Both the position numbers and the translations under genes were made by a program. The notes beneath the pieces are model-generated. The model was not told the origin of the DNA. It ran no database searches and saw only the letters and a list, made by a program, of their open reading frames with translations. 64,000 bases of DNA from Bryobacteraceae bacterium. Lineage in GTDB: Bacteria > Acidobacteriota > Terriglobia > Bryobacterales > Bryobacteraceae. Location: positions 74,269-138,268 of the forward strand of contig JABAQT010000060.1 in NCBI GenBank assembly GCA_019187195.1, read 5' to 3'. Positions 55,364-64,000 of this stretch are shown in pieces (position 1 is the first letter of the stretch; every line of letters begins with the position of its first letter).

Positions 55364-55768
55364 GTGGGAGCATCAAGATTGAGCGCGGCCGCCGCCATCA
55401 TCCTACTCAGCGCCGTGGGCGGAATTCTGCTTGTCGTGGCGGGGTTTCTTCTGTTCGGCAGGCGGCACTCGCCGGATGAGAAGGAGCGCGCCCGGCGGAT
55501 TTTCCTGAGCACCCGGGGGCGTTTGATCGAGGCGGAGATTACGGAGGTGCAGGGAGAACTGGTAGGCTATTCCTATCAGGTTGGGGGCGTCACCTACCAC
55601 GTGGTGCAGGATCTGGCCGCGTTCCGCCATCTTATGCCACGGGATCCCACGCTTCTTCTGGGACCGGCCCTGATCCGATATTCGCAAGCGAATCCGGCCA
55701 ACTCGATCCTTTTGAGCGAGGAATGGAGCGGCATCCGCATGGCAAGACCGGATTCTATAAAACAATAA
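55364..55768 (+). CDS. Small membrane-anchored protein, unknown function
   Basis: 134 residues from a GTG (TTG 55379 possible). One membrane helix (AAAIILLSAVGGILLVVAGFLLF), a basic stretch, then a compact beta domain (RGRLIEAEITEVQGELVGYSYQVGGVTYHVVQDL) resembling the DUF3592 pattern of secreted/periplasmic small barrels. Eight bases before the next gene. No function known. Confidence 0.55.
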   Translation: MGASRLSAAAAIILLSAVGGILLVVAGFLLFGRRHSPDEKERARRIFLSTRGRLIEAEITEVQGELVGYSYQVGGVTYHVVQDLAAFRHLMPRDPTLLLGPALIRYSQANPANSILLSEEWSGIRMARPDSIKQ

Positions 55769-55776
55769 GGAGCCTA

Positions 55777-56178
55777 ATGAACGCTATGAAAAACTGGTCA
55801 AGACGCACGCTTCTCAGGGGTTCGGCCCTGGCGCTGGCGGGAACCACGACACTGGCGGCGGCGGGGAAACCGAAGTCGATCATCCATGTGGTGACTCTTT
55901 ACTGGAAAGACGGGACCACGGCAGCCCAGAAAAAAGCTGTCTTCGACGGGATTGAAAAGATGGGCGCGGCAATGCCGGGCATCAAGAATGTCTGGCTGAA
56001 GAGCATCAATGTGCAGGGAGACATTGACGGCAAGAAGCTGGAGTCGGCGTTCGTGATGGAGTTTGAAAGCGCGGCGGCTCTCAAGGCCTACGCCAACCAC
56101 CCCGCCCACAAGGCGTGGGAGAAGATATACCTGCCGCTGCGCGGAGAAAGCCGCACGCACGACATCACCAACGAGTGA
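55777..56178 (+). CDS. Tat-exported Dabb-family (stress-responsive barrel) protein
   Basis: 133 residues. A twin-arginine signal (SRRTLLRGSALALAGTTTLAAA) precedes a dimeric alpha-beta barrel of the Dabb type: IIHVVTLYWKDGTTAAQKKAVFDGI, and FVMEFESAAALKAYANHPAHKAWEK with the typical His. Known Dabb members are cytoplasmic stress proteins or polyketide cyclases; export by Tat suggests a folded, cofactor-binding form. AAGGAG precedes the ATG. Confidence 0.8.
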   Translation: MNAMKNWSRRTLLRGSALALAGTTTLAAAGKPKSIIHVVTLYWKDGTTAAQKKAVFDGIEKMGAAMPGIKNVWLKSINVQGDIDGKKLESAFVMEFESAAALKAYANHPAHKAWEKIYLPLRGESRTHDITNE

Positions 56179-56184
56179 GCGCAT

Positions 56185-56216
56185 GGTGGCCGGGAGCGGG
56201 CGCGTTCCCGGCCACC
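56185..56216. terminator. Strong bidirectional hairpin
   Basis: GGTGGCCGGGA and TCCCGGCCACC pair perfectly over 11 bp with a 10-base loop. It starts six bases after the Dabb stop and lies 33 bases beyond the convergent cold-shock gene stop. Confidence 0.8.
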
Positions 56217-56248
56217 GCCGCCGTATCGGGAGCCGGCGGGAGGTTCGC

Positions 56249-56461
56249 TCAATTGCAGCACACGTTTTCGGCGTGCAGACCCTTTGGACCCTCCTTCACT
56301 TCGAACTCCACGACGGCTCCATTGTTAAGAGAACGGTAACCGTTCATCTGGATGGAGGAGTGATGCACAAAGACATCCTCGCCGGTATCCCGTTGGATGA
56401 AGCCGTAACCCTTGGCGGCGTTAAACCACTTGACTGTGCCTTTTTCCTTTTCCTTCAACAC
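56249..56461 (-). CDS. Cold-shock protein (CspA family)
   Basis: 70-residue single OB-fold nucleic-acid chaperone. RNP1 KGYGFIQ and RNP2 VFVHHSSI are intact, after GTVKWFNAAKG. The start is a GTG with AGGAGA seven bases upstream. It has a long leader with a strong hairpin, as is usual for cspA-type genes that are controlled through mRNA structure. Confidence 0.95.
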   Translation of the reverse strand: MLKEKEKGTVKWFNAAKGYGFIQRDTGEDVFVHHSSIQMNGYRSLNNGAVVEFEVKEGPKGLHAENVCCN

Positions 56462-56829
56462 GAGTTTCTCTCCTGAGCGCTAGAGCGCGCGGCGGGACGC
56501 CAATGGCGGCGCGGCCGCGCATGAATGGTTCCAGGGAGCATTCGCGAATCCTCCCCGCGGGGTGAGATTCCGGCATCGGGCCGGAATGGGGTCCAAACGA
56601 AAGCGGCCACGGGAGTGGAGCCTCCCGCGGCCGGCGACGATGAGATCCGATTGGATAAATCCACGCATTCGTACAGCGCAACTGCTTGCGTTTCCCGCAT
56701 TGTGGCAGAAGAGGATAAAACATTCAAGCACTTTTTTGTTTGAAACAGAAAAAGATGACACGGGCCATCGCCCACGGGGTCCGGCCGGCGCGCCGCCGCG
56801 GCGTTTTGGGGGAACGTTAGAATGAAGGC
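56462..56829 (-). promoter_or_regulatory. Gene-free region: leader and promoter of the cold-shock gene
   Basis: No gene. On the minus strand, from upstream: an AT-rich block (about 56717-56757) with runs of A and T that could be an UP-like promoter element; then a GC-rich hairpin at 56605-56632, where GGCCaCGGGAG pairs with CTCCCGcGGCC around six bases; then a small GCGCT-AG-AGCGC hairpin beside the ribosome site near 56480. The leader would be about 200-250 bases. The distal end also has to hold the promoter of the + strand gene at 56830. Confidence 0.5.
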
Positions 56830-57309
56830 ATGTGGCGAATTGTCTTTCTCCTCGCGCTCGCGGCCGCTCTCCCGGCCGCGGAGAAGTACACCGGCCCCAG
56901 ACCGCCCAAACCCGACTTAATCTACATTGTCCACGCCTCCAATCTGGTCCCGACGGAGCAGGCGGAGGCCACGGAAGGGAAGAAGAAGGACGACACGATC
57001 TATACGGTGAGCGGCGCCGAATCTCCGGCGAAGACCCCGGTCGCCGAGCCGATCTTCATTTTGGAGAGCAAGTCCCTGAGTCCGGAAAGAGTGCAGCTTT
57101 ACCGGATGGAGGTGAAGAACGGGCAGAGAGAGATCGTGTTTCCACCGCCGGGAAAGCGCCGCAAGGATGCCCCGCGGCCGATGCACCTCAGCCTGCGCCG
57201 TCTGGGGGACGGACTCTACCGCATCGAAGCGAATGAGTTTCTCCCGAACGGTGAATACGCGCTCAGTCCGGAGGGCTCGAACACGGTGTTCTGCTTCCAG
57301 GTCTACTGA
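56830..57309 (+). CDS. Exported protein of unknown function
   Basis: 159 residues with a signal peptide (MWRIVFLLALAAALPAAE). The mature domain is beta-rich with a Lys/Glu-rich loop (TEGKKKDDTIYTVSG) and a C-terminal strand pattern GLYRIEANEFLPNGEYALSPEG...VFCFQVY, which recalls the periplasmic domains seen in acidobacterial orphan proteins. No known family. Convergent with tsaD with a five-base gap. Confidence 0.6.
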   Translation: MWRIVFLLALAAALPAAEKYTGPRPPKPDLIYIVHASNLVPTEQAEATEGKKKDDTIYTVSGAESPAKTPVAEPIFILESKSLSPERVQLYRMEVKNGQREIVFPPPGKRRKDAPRPMHLSLRRLGDGLYRIEANEFLPNGEYALSPEGSNTVFCFQVY

Positions 57310-57317
57310 GCCGCTCA
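57307..57317. terminator. Palindrome shared by two convergent stop codons
   Basis: TGAGC-C-GCTCA contains the TGA of the + strand gene at one end and the TGA of tsaD at the other. Too short to be a strong terminator on its own. Confidence 0.3.
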
Positions 57318-58385
57318 GGCAAGCGACAGGCCGGCTTGGGCCTTCATGGAGAAGTCCGAGAATTCGCCGCGCAGGAACTTAGGGTATGCCGCGGCGGCGA
57401 TCATCACCGCGTTGTCCGTCGATAGGGCGGGAGTGGGAAAAAAGACGGGACAGGGAATGCGGGCGGCGAGAGCCGCGCTCCGCAACCCGGCGTTGCAGGC
57501 GACACCACCCGAGACCACCAGAGAGCGGGCGCAGATATCCTCGGCGGCGGCCTCCGCCCTCGTCAGCAACTCCTGAATCACGGTGTATTGAAAAGAGGCG
57601 ATCAGGTCCAGAGTACGTTGGGGGGTGAGATTGCGCCACTCGTCCACGCGCGGGTTGGGATTCGCGCGCAACAATGCCTTCCGGGCGGCGATTTCCGCCT
57701 CCATGTCATGAGCCTGCACCCACCGCAGAACGGCTGTTTTCAGGCCGCTGAAACTGAAATCGAGCGGATTCCCCTTCATCTTCGCCATGGGGAAGCGTAC
57801 GGCGAACGGATTCCCGCACACGGCCAGTTGATCGAGCACGGGACCGCCGGGGTAGTTATAGCCCAACAACTTCGCCACTTTGTCGTAGGCCTCTCCGGCG
57901 GCGTCATCGCGAGTCCTGCCGAGCAGGCGGTAGCGGAATCCGGCGGCCACCTCGAAGAGATGGGTGTGGCCGCCGCTCACCACCAGGGCAAGCGATGGAA
58001 ATTCGAGCCGTTCGCCGGCCTCGAAAGCCACGGCATGAATGTGGCCCTCGATGTGGTTCACGCCGATGAGCGGCAGTTTACGCGCAAAGCAGATGGCCTT
58101 GGCGTAGGTGATTCCCACCAGCAGCGAACCGGCGAGGCCGGGTCCGCGCGTCACGGCGACGGCCGAAAGATCGTTCCAATGGCAGCGCGCCTGATCCATG
58201 GCCTGCCGCACGATGGGGGTGATCGCGCGAAGGTGTTCGCGCGAGGCGAGTTCGGGAACCACGCCGCCGTACTTTCCGTGGACATCGAATTGGGAGGAGA
58301 CGGCGTTTGAGAGGATCTCCCGCCCGCCGCGGACCACCGCGGCGGCGGTTTCATCACAGGAAGACTCGATGCCGAGGATGTACAA
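57315..58385 (-). CDS. tsaD: tRNA threonylcarbamoyladenosine transferase TsaD
   Basis: Makes t6A37 in ANN-decoding tRNAs together with TsaB/TsaE. 356 residues. N-terminal ATPase start [16 protein letters not shown], the metal-binding His pair in [22 protein letters not shown], and [13 protein letters not shown]. The start codon is TTG, next to a TACAAT on the same strand, so the mRNA leader is very short or absent. TsaB/TsaE genes are not adjacent. Confidence 0.97.
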   Translation of the reverse strand: MYILGIESSCDETAAAVVRGGREILSNAVSSQFDVHGKYGGVVPELASREHLRAITPIVRQAMDQARCHWNDLSAVAVTRGPGLAGSLLVGITYAKAICFARKLPLIGVNHIEGHIHAVAFEAGERLEFPSLALVVSGGHTHLFEVAAGFRYRLLGRTRDDAAGEAYDKVAKLLGYNYPGGPVLDQLAVCGNPFAVRFPMAKMKGNPLDFSFSGLKTAVLRWVQAHDMEAEIAARKALLRANPNPRVDEWRNLTPQRTLDLIASFQYTVIQELLTRAEAAAEDICARSLVVSGGVACNAGLRSAALAARIPCPVFFPTPALSTDNAVMIAAAAYPKFLRGEFSDFSMKAQAGLSLA

Positions 58386-58405
58386 CTTGCTATTGTAGCG
58401 GCTGA

Positions 58406-59422
58406 GTGAATCTCGGCGAATTTCATTATGATCTTCCTGAAGACCGAATCGCGCAGCACCCGCTCGAGGATCGCGCGGCGTCGCGGATGCTGGTGGTCCA
58501 TCGGAGAGAAGGGCGGTGGGAGGACCGGGCGTTCAGGGACCTGCCGCAATTTCTCCATCCCGGCGACTGCCTGACGTTGAATGATTCCAAGGTACTGCCG
58601 GCGCGGCTGTTCGGCCACCGGCAGGGTTTCAGCGGACATGTCGAAGTGTTGCTGGTTAGCGCGCGCAGTGACGATCACCTGACGTGGCTTGCGCTGGCGC
58701 GCCCGGGAAGGAAACTCCGCACGGGAGAGCGCCTGGTCTTTTCGGACAAACTGCGGGCGGAGATCATCGGGCGGGGGCAGTACGGGGAGCGGTTGATGCG
58801 CTTCACCTGCAAGGGAGATTTTTACGAAGCCATCGCCGAGGCCGGGCACATGCCGTTGCCGCCGTACATTCATCGCGGCGACACGGATGAGGACCAGGCG
58901 CGGTATCAGACGGTGTACGCGCGAGAGCCCGGTTCAGCCGCCGCGCCCACGGCGGGCCTGCACTTCACCCGCGGTCTTCTGAGCGAGTGCGAGGCGGCCG
59001 GGGCGGTGATTGCGCGAGTGACGCTGCATGTCGGGCTGGGGACGTTTCAGCCGCTCCACACGCGGGTGATCGAGGAAGTCAAACTGCACGAGGAGAGGTA
59101 CTTTATTGGGCCGGAGGCGGCGGCAAGCATACGGGACGCGAAACGCGTGATCGCGGTGGGAACGACGAGCGTACGCACGGTGGAAACCGCCGCTGCCCGG
59201 AACTGGACGCAACTCGAGGGGGAAACGGGGTTGTTCATCTATCCGGGGTACGAGTTTCGCCGCGTCAATGCCATGGTGACGAACTTCCACCTGCCGGAGT
59301 CAAGCCTGCTGGTTCTGGTGTGCGCGTTCGGAGGGAAGGATCTGATACTGGAGGCTTACCGTCACGCGGTGGAATCGGGGTACCGGTTCTACTCCTACGG
59401 CGACGCGATGTTGATCGTGTAA
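58406..59422 (+). CDS. queA: S-adenosylmethionine:tRNA ribosyltransferase-isomerase QueA
   Basis: Penultimate step of queuosine synthesis: transfers and rearranges the ribose of SAM onto preQ1-tRNA. 338 residues. [46 protein letters not shown] and [25 protein letters not shown] are family signatures. The start is GTG, 20 bases from the divergent TTG of tsaD. hemB follows after nine bases. Confidence 0.97.
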   Translation: MNLGEFHYDLPEDRIAQHPLEDRAASRMLVVHRREGRWEDRAFRDLPQFLHPGDCLTLNDSKVLPARLFGHRQGFSGHVEVLLVSARSDDHLTWLALARPGRKLRTGERLVFSDKLRAEIIGRGQYGERLMRFTCKGDFYEAIAEAGHMPLPPYIHRGDTDEDQARYQTVYAREPGSAAAPTAGLHFTRGLLSECEAAGAVIARVTLHVGLGTFQPLHTRVIEEVKLHEERYFIGPEAAASIRDAKRVIAVGTTSVRTVETAAARNWTQLEGETGLFIYPGYEFRRVNAMVTNFHLPESSLLVLVCAFGGKDLILEAYRHAVESGYRFYSYGDAMLIV

Positions 59423-59431
59423 ATTTGAGTC

Positions 59432-60403
59432 ATGGCCTTTCCCATTCAGCGAATGCGGCGAATGCGCCGGACGGCGGAGTTGCGCGACATGGTGCGCGAG
59501 ACCCGTCTCGGCCCGGGCGACTGCATTTATCCGCTGTTCATCGTGCCCGGCGAGGACGTGAAGCGCGAGATCGGAGCGATGCCCGGCAACTACCAGATGT
59601 CGATCGATGTGGCGGTGAGGGAGTGCGAGGAGATCCACCAGCTTGGGATCGGTGGAATCATTCTCTTCGGCATTCCCGCCGTTAAGGATGAGCATGCCTC
59701 GGGAGCGTACGCCGAGCACGGGATCGTGCAGGAGGCGGTCCGCGCCATCAAGCGCGGCGTTCCGCGGCTGGTGGTGATCACCGACGTGTGCAACTGCGAG
59801 TATACCGATCACGGCCATTGCGGCAGGGTGGTGGGCAACGATGTGGACAACGACACTACCCTCGATTGGCTGACGCGCTCGGCTGTCTCCCACGCTCGAG
59901 CGGGCGCGGATATCGTCGCGCCATCGGATATGATGGACGGCCGCGTGGCGGCGATTCGCAAGGGGCTGGACGAGGCGGGCTTCCAGAAGACGCCCATTCT
60001 CAGCTACGCGGCCAAGTACGCCTCGGTATTTTACGGGCCTTTCCGGGAGGCGGCGGAATCCGCGCCGCAGTTTGGCGACCGCAGGAGCTATCAGATGGAT
60101 CCGGCAAATGCCCGTGAAGCGATGCGGGAGATCGCGCTCGATGTCGAGGAAGGGGCCGATATGGTCATGGTGAAGCCGGCCGGGCCGTACCTGGACATCA
60201 TTCGCATGGCTCGAGACCGGTTCGACCTGCCCCTGGCGGCCTACCAGGTGAGCGGGGAGTTCAGCATGATCAGGGCCGCGGCGCGGAACGGATGGCTCGA
60301 TCTGGACCGCGCGATCCTGGAGTCGCTCACCTCGATACGGCGGGCGGGCGCGGACTTCATCCTGACCTACTTCGCCAAGGACGTGGCGCGGCTGATCGGG
60401 TAA
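59432..60403 (+). CDS. hemB: Delta-aminolevulinic acid dehydratase HemB
   Basis: Condenses two 5-aminolevulinate molecules to porphobilinogen in haem synthesis. 323 residues. The zinc-type metal site is present: [14 protein letters not shown] supplies three Cys. Schiff-base lysines are in [16 protein letters not shown] and [11 protein letters not shown]. Probably cotranscribed with queA. Confidence 0.97.
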   Translation: MAFPIQRMRRMRRTAELRDMVRETRLGPGDCIYPLFIVPGEDVKREIGAMPGNYQMSIDVAVRECEEIHQLGIGGIILFGIPAVKDEHASGAYAEHGIVQEAVRAIKRGVPRLVVITDVCNCEYTDHGHCGRVVGNDVDNDTTLDWLTRSAVSHARAGADIVAPSDMMDGRVAAIRKGLDEAGFQKTPILSYAAKYASVFYGPFREAAESAPQFGDRRSYQMDPANAREAMREIALDVEEGADMVMVKPAGPYLDIIRMARDRFDLPLAAYQVSGEFSMIRAAARNGWLDLDRAILESLTSIRRAGADFILTYFAKDVARLIG

Positions 60404-60424
60404 AATAGAGGTTTTCGGAACATC

Positions 60425-60844
60425 ATGTCCAGCACACCTACACCGGCCGCGAACGGCGAAAGAGAAAAGCTCCGCGCTGAGCGAAAGCTGCATTTGATTA
60501 GCGAAAAGGAACAAGGAGACAGCCTCGACAACGTCTCCGGCGGCGTTTACGGGTTTACGAGTTCACCGGGTACGGAAGGATCGCCGCTGTTCGACAGGCA
60601 GATCTTTCAATCGTTCGAGATCCACAAGACCAGCGACGGCAATGTACACTTCGTCGGGTACATGACGGCGGAGGAAGCCAGACAGTTGGAATCTTCCGCC
60701 GACATGCTGGAGTTGAAGCTGTACCCCGAACCCCATGAGAACGCGAGCCGCTTCGTGAGCGTTCCGGGCGCGCGCGTGCTCAAGGCGAAGCCCGTCGTCA
60801 GGGAGCACGGAAACTATCTTCCGATTCTGCTGGCTCCGCGCTGA
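60425..60844 (+). CDS. Conserved-looking cytoplasmic protein, unknown function
   Basis: 139 residues, no signal or membrane segment. A charged N-terminus (EREKLRAERKLHLISEKEQGD), then a small alpha/beta region (SFEIHKTSDGNVHFVGYMTAEEARQL, LKLYPEPHENASRFVSVPG) reminiscent of a DUF1488-like or antirestriction-like sandwich, but I cannot assign it. 21 bases after hemB. TAAAAT follows the hemB stop and could be a -10 box of its own. Confidence 0.55.
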   Translation: MSSTPTPAANGEREKLRAERKLHLISEKEQGDSLDNVSGGVYGFTSSPGTEGSPLFDRQIFQSFEIHKTSDGNVHFVGYMTAEEARQLESSADMLELKLYPEPHENASRFVSVPGARVLKAKPVVREHGNYLPILLAPR

Positions 60845-60850
60845 GCGCGG
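60836..60850. terminator. Hairpin with a stop codon as its loop
   Basis: CCGCGC-TGA-GCGCGG: the TGA that ends the + strand gene is the loop of a perfect 6-bp stem, directly next to the stop of the convergent acetamidase gene. Confidence 0.45.
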
Positions 60851-61816
60851 CTAGCGGCGAAGGCGCTCGACATCCTTGCGGGGTATCCGCAGGCCGGCGT
60901 TGCCGCCGAGAGTGATGATGTCGAACCGCCCGCGCGTTCCGATGAGAAGGTGGGCTTCCTCCGCGCCGAGACCGTGTCCGGCGGTGAGCCATTGAAGCAT
61001 GTCGCGGACCGCGATGCCCACGCTTTCGTTGAGGTTTCCGCCCTCCTTGCCGCCGATAGAGACGAGCCAATCCGGGGTCTCAAGCCGGGGACCGGTCAAA
61101 GCGCGGCCTTTTCGTAACCCGACCGTCACCTCGACATCCAGCGAGGTTTCGACGCCCGAGCCGACGGCCTCTCCGTCTCCCTGCAGGGCGTGCCCGTCGC
61201 CAAAGAACAGCAGGGCTCCTTCATGGAAGACCGGCAGCAGAACCGTGGCACCTTCGCGGACCATGTTGTAATCCATGTTGCCGCCCCAATAGCCCGTGGG
61301 GCCGGACCTTGGGGAATAGCCGCCTTCCGGGGCAACACCCATGCATCCGAGCATGGGTTGCGCGGCGAATTCGAGCCTGCCGTGGCGCACAAGCGCGCGG
61401 CGTAAGTCGATGGTCCAGGGGACCAGCGTATCGTAGCCTTTGTAAACGGCATCGGCCGCAGGCTTTACTCCGGCGGGCGAGGCGTCCTTTATTCCCACCT
61501 GATAGCCGGTATAGCCGCTGGCGCGATTCAGCCGCAGACGGTCGATGCGCACTTCAATCGTGTCGCCCTTCTCCGCGCCCTTGATAAAGAACGGGCCGGT
61601 GAGCGGATTGCCGTGCGTCCTGGTGCGGCGCACGCCGGAGAAATCGAAGCCCGCGGAATCGACGGTCTTGGTTACAATCCGGTCGCCTGGCTCGACAGTC
61701 AACAGAACCGGGTGCGCGGCGGAAAACGTGTGCCAGTAGTGTTCCGCCACCACGCGATGGACGGCCGCGAAACCCGGCAACGAGGCCGCGATTCCGCATA
61801 GAATTACAATCCTCAT
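60851..61816 (-). CDS. Exported acetamidase/formamidase
   Basis: 321 residues of the FmdA/AmdA family, which hydrolyses short-chain amides. N-terminal signal (IVILCGIAASLPGFAAVH). Signatures are GNPLTGPFFIKGAEKGDTIEV, GCMGVAPEGGYSPRSGP, GGNMDYNMVREGATVLLPVFHEGALLFFGDGHALQGDGEA, and the C-terminal LIGTRGRFDIITL. A periplasmic location is unusual for the founding formamidases but seen in acidobacterial homologues. Single gene. Confidence 0.9.
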   Translation of the reverse strand: MRIVILCGIAASLPGFAAVHRVVAEHYWHTFSAAHPVLLTVEPGDRIVTKTVDSAGFDFSGVRRTRTHGNPLTGPFFIKGAEKGDTIEVRIDRLRLNRASGYTGYQVGIKDASPAGVKPAADAVYKGYDTLVPWTIDLRRALVRHGRLEFAAQPMLGCMGVAPEGGYSPRSGPTGYWGGNMDYNMVREGATVLLPVFHEGALLFFGDGHALQGDGEAVGSGVETSLDVEVTVGLRKGRALTGPRLETPDWLVSIGGKEGGNLNESVGIAVRDMLQWLTAGHGLGAEEAHLLIGTRGRFDIITLGGNAGLRIPRKDVERLRR

Positions 61817-61995
61817 TCAAATAGCATAGAATGTCCTGAACATATGATGCGCTTGAATTTCCGCTCTTTCCGTTCCGAAAGATGGTTCAAGGCAGGGGGA
61901 GGATGGATCACTCCCCGGTTAGTCCGCCAAAGCCGCACCAGCGGCTCGCGTTCAATTCGAGTGTCAACGAACATTTTCAATCAGAGGTCTGTCCG

Positions 61996-64000
61996 ATGAA
62001 ACCAGTTCACAAATCTATTTCTCTACTGATCGCGTCGATTGTTCTGGCCATCTCCGGGTATGCGCAGATCGGCACATCCACGGTGACCGGACGAGTGACC
62101 GATCCGACCGGAGCCGTTGTCCCTGGAGTTCAAGTCACCGTCGTGAATACGGCGACAAACTTCACGTTCACGGCTCCAAGCAATGAACAAGGCATCTTCC
62201 GGGTTCAGTCGCTACAACCCGGAACCTACCGCATCACCTTCAACGCGAACGGATTCAAGACCGTGGTCCGCGATAACGTCACTCTCCGGGCGGGGGACAC
62301 GCTGGCTGTTGACGTCACGCTTGAAATCGGCGCTGTCGCCGAGCAGGTGGAAGTGACCGGAACGCCGTCGCTTCTCGAGACCGAAACGTCGGCCACCGGC
62401 ACGACCGTGGAGGGCTCGATGATCTATAAACTGCCTATCTACCAGCGGTGGGTAAATTCGACGTTTCAACTGACACCGGGCATGACGCAGTCGGGCTACG
62501 CCTGGGGCGGGAGTCTCGGGGGATACCACATAGCGGGGCAGCGCGCCAGTTCGATCGGCTATTTCGAGGATGGCGTCAATGCACAGGACCAGATGAGCGG
62601 GGCGACGAATACGAATACGATTCAGAATTCGATTGAGGAAGTAAAGATTCTGACTACCGCGCTTCCGGCTGAGTACGGCCATTCGGCCGGCGGCATTATG
62701 AGCGTCGTCAAGAAGACGGGGACCAACAGCTTTCACGGACTGGCTTCCAACTATGGACGCACGCGCTCGATGACGCACCGGCGGTTCTTCGACAAGTGCA
62801 AAACCTCGCAGCAAGACCAGGGTTGCGTTCCCCAGGACAGTTTCTTCATGCAACCGGACGCCAACGGAGGCGGGCCGGTGGTGATTCCCGGGTTGTACAA
62901 CGGCCGGAACAAGACGTTCTGGTTCGTCGGCTATCAGAAGCTGATCGAGAAGAAGACCAATCAGTTTTATGCGTCCACGCCGACGACGGACATGCTGAAC
63001 GGCGATTTCACATTTGGAGGCATCGGCAACCCGCTCTTCGATCCGGCTTCGACCAGGCGAACGGCTGAGGGAGTCTGGATGCGGGATCCCATTCCGGGCA
63101 ATATCATACCGAAAGCGCGTTTCGATCCGGTGGCGAACAAGATCCTGAGCTACAACCCCTGGAACGCGCCTAACGTTTCGAGCGCGAGTTTTCTTGCAAC
63201 GGGACCTTCGAATAACCTGCTGTATGACGAAAGATCGCGCACGTTCTATGAGTGGTACAACGGGCGCCTGGACCACCAGTTCAATTCGAATTTCAAGATA
63301 TACGGCAGCTACAGCTACGACCATAACAGCGGCATGGGACGCCCGAGCATTGTGAGGCTCAAGCCGTTTGACGGGGCGCAGGGAAACGAGACACCACATA
63401 CCGCCCAGAACTATTCGATCGGGGGTTCATATGTGATCAACCCCTCGATGATCAACGACGCCCGGGTTGGCTATTTCCGCAACCGGAACGATAAGAGGGT
63501 GCCGTCGTTCGGAGAGAATTGGCCCCAAACCCTGGGCATTCCCAATGTTCCGCCGGACCTGATGCCCGGGTTCGGCGTCTATGGCCTGACGGTCAGCGGC
63601 CCAAACCGGACGATCGGCGAAACACTTTCGTTCCGCAACGACCTGACCAAAATCAGCGGCAAGCACGCCTTCAAGATGGGGTACGAGGTGCTGCGTTTCC
63701 GGTTGAACGGCATCCAGAGCACCTATCCGAGCGGCAACTACAACTTCGTGGACGTGACCGCCGGCCTGCAGGCGACGGGCAACACAGTTCCCCGAACCGG
63801 CAACGATTTCGCGGGCTTTCTCATGGGGTATGTAGGGCAGGCGAGTTTCTCGTCGCAGTTGACGAGCTGGCTACCGCGCTCGGCGGTGCATAGTTTCTAC
63901 TTTCAGGATGACTGGAGGGTTAGCCCATCCCTGACTCTCAACCTGGGCTTACGCTACTCGAACGAGAGCCCCTTCAACACCAAGTACGGCAGTATGACTA
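61996..64000 (+). CDS. Oar-type TonB-dependent receptor, 3' end outside window
   Basis: The frame from ATG 61996 stays open for 668 codons to the window edge, so it is partial. Signal peptide (SISLLIASIVLAISGYAQ), CarboxypepD_reg domain (TSTVTGRVTDPTGAVVPGVQ, FRVQSLQPGTYRITFNANGF), plug region (AEYGHSAGGIMSVVKKTGTNSFHG), and barrel start (GGGPVVIPGLYNGRNKTFWFVGYQ). GAGG precedes the ATG. It is less similar to the 34-41 kb paralogues than they are to each other. The 179 bases before it hold no gene. Confidence 0.88.
   Translation, partial: MKPVHKSISLLIASIVLAISGYAQIGTSTVTGRVTDPTGAVVPGVQVTVVNTATNFTFTAPSNEQGIFRVQSLQPGTYRITFNANGFKTVVRDNVTLRAGDTLAVDVTLEIGAVAEQVEVTGTPSLLETETSATGTTVEGSMIYKLPIYQRWVNSTFQLTPGMTQSGYAWGGSLGGYHIAGQRASSIGYFEDGVNAQDQMSGATNTNTIQNSIEEVKILTTALPAEYGHSAGGIMSVVKKTGTNSFHGLASNYGRTRSMTHRRFFDKCKTSQQDQGCVPQDSFFMQPDANGGGPVVIPGLYNGRNKTFWFVGYQKLIEKKTNQFYASTPTTDMLNGDFTFGGIGNPLFDPASTRRTAEGVWMRDPIPGNIIPKARFDPVANKILSYNPWNAPNVSSASFLATGPSNNLLYDERSRTFYEWYNGRLDHQFNSNFKIYGSYSYDHNSGMGRPSIVRLKPFDGAQGNETPHTAQNYSIGGSYVINPSMINDARVGYFRNRNDKRVPSFGENWPQTLGIPNVPPDLMPGFGVYGLTVSGPNRTIGETLSFRNDLTKISGKHAFKMGYEVLRFRLNGIQSTYPSGNYNFVDVTAGLQATGNTVPRTGNDFAGFLMGYVGQASFSSQLTSWLPRSAVHSFYFQDDWRVSPSLTLNLGLRYSNESPFNTKYGSMT

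Overview
The window looks like a piece of chromosome from a high-GC acidobacterium of the Solibacter/Bryobacter kind. Pointers are several very large Oar-type TonB-dependent receptors, a stand-alone 'Solibacter C-terminal' domain protein with its YVSPTQINF hallmark (24378-25148), an acidobacterial VWFA-related protein (41387-42406), and a DUF1501 plus PSD1-cytochrome pair (12197-16762). Housekeeping genes (acs, topA, dprA, typA, hslVU, tsaD, queA, hemB) are complete and ordinary. I see no phage, insertion sequence, CRISPR array, rRNA or tRNA gene.

Layout. 0-5.3 kb: acetyl-CoA synthetase, a two-component pair and an exported O-methyltransferase, with a decayed tandem duplication between the first two. 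5.3-7.4 kb: a leftward operon with its own promoter and dyad, encoding a MerT-like membrane protein, a MerP-like HMA protein and a beta-helix protein. 7.5-12 kb: a papain-fold-like protein, DUF2911, a small zinc ribbon, alkA with a coupled 2OG-Fe(II) oxygenase, and a YbaK deacylase. 12-17 kb: DUF1501/PSD1 pair. 18-21.6 kb: dprA-topA. 21.6-31.4 kb: accessory exported proteins, an HDOD protein and a receptor-led three-gene overlapping cluster. 31.4-41.3 kb: CDF transporter, typA and two tandem receptor paralogues. 41.4-50.7 kb: VWFA protein, haem/copper monooxygenase and a Cus-type RND metal efflux operon. 50.7-61.8 kb: exported RraA-like protein, hslVU operon, FAH hydrolase, cold-shock protein, tsaD/queA/hemB and acetamidase. 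62-64 kb: the first 668 codons of another receptor, cut by the window edge.

The most notable signal is in the 5.3-7.4 kb operon. The reading frame of the MerT-like protein contains two consecutive in-frame UGA codons exactly where MerT proteins carry their Hg-binding Cys-Cys pair. A 7-bp hairpin with a UGGCA apical loop starts 9 nt after the second UGA, which meets the published rules for a bacterial SECIS element. The simplest reading is a 117-residue MerT-like selenoprotein with a Sec-Sec pair; automated callers would see only an 83-residue fragment starting at a GTG right after the UGAs. The third gene of the same operon also has one in-frame UGA (codon 172). TGA serves as an ordinary stop elsewhere in the window, so code reassignment is unlikely.

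A second large-scale signal is a switch in strand composition. Left of about 31 kb the + strand is C-rich whichever strand is coding; right of about 41 kb it is G-rich or balanced. That is the sign expected at a replication origin or at the edge of an inversion, although no dnaA gene or DnaA-box cluster is visible.
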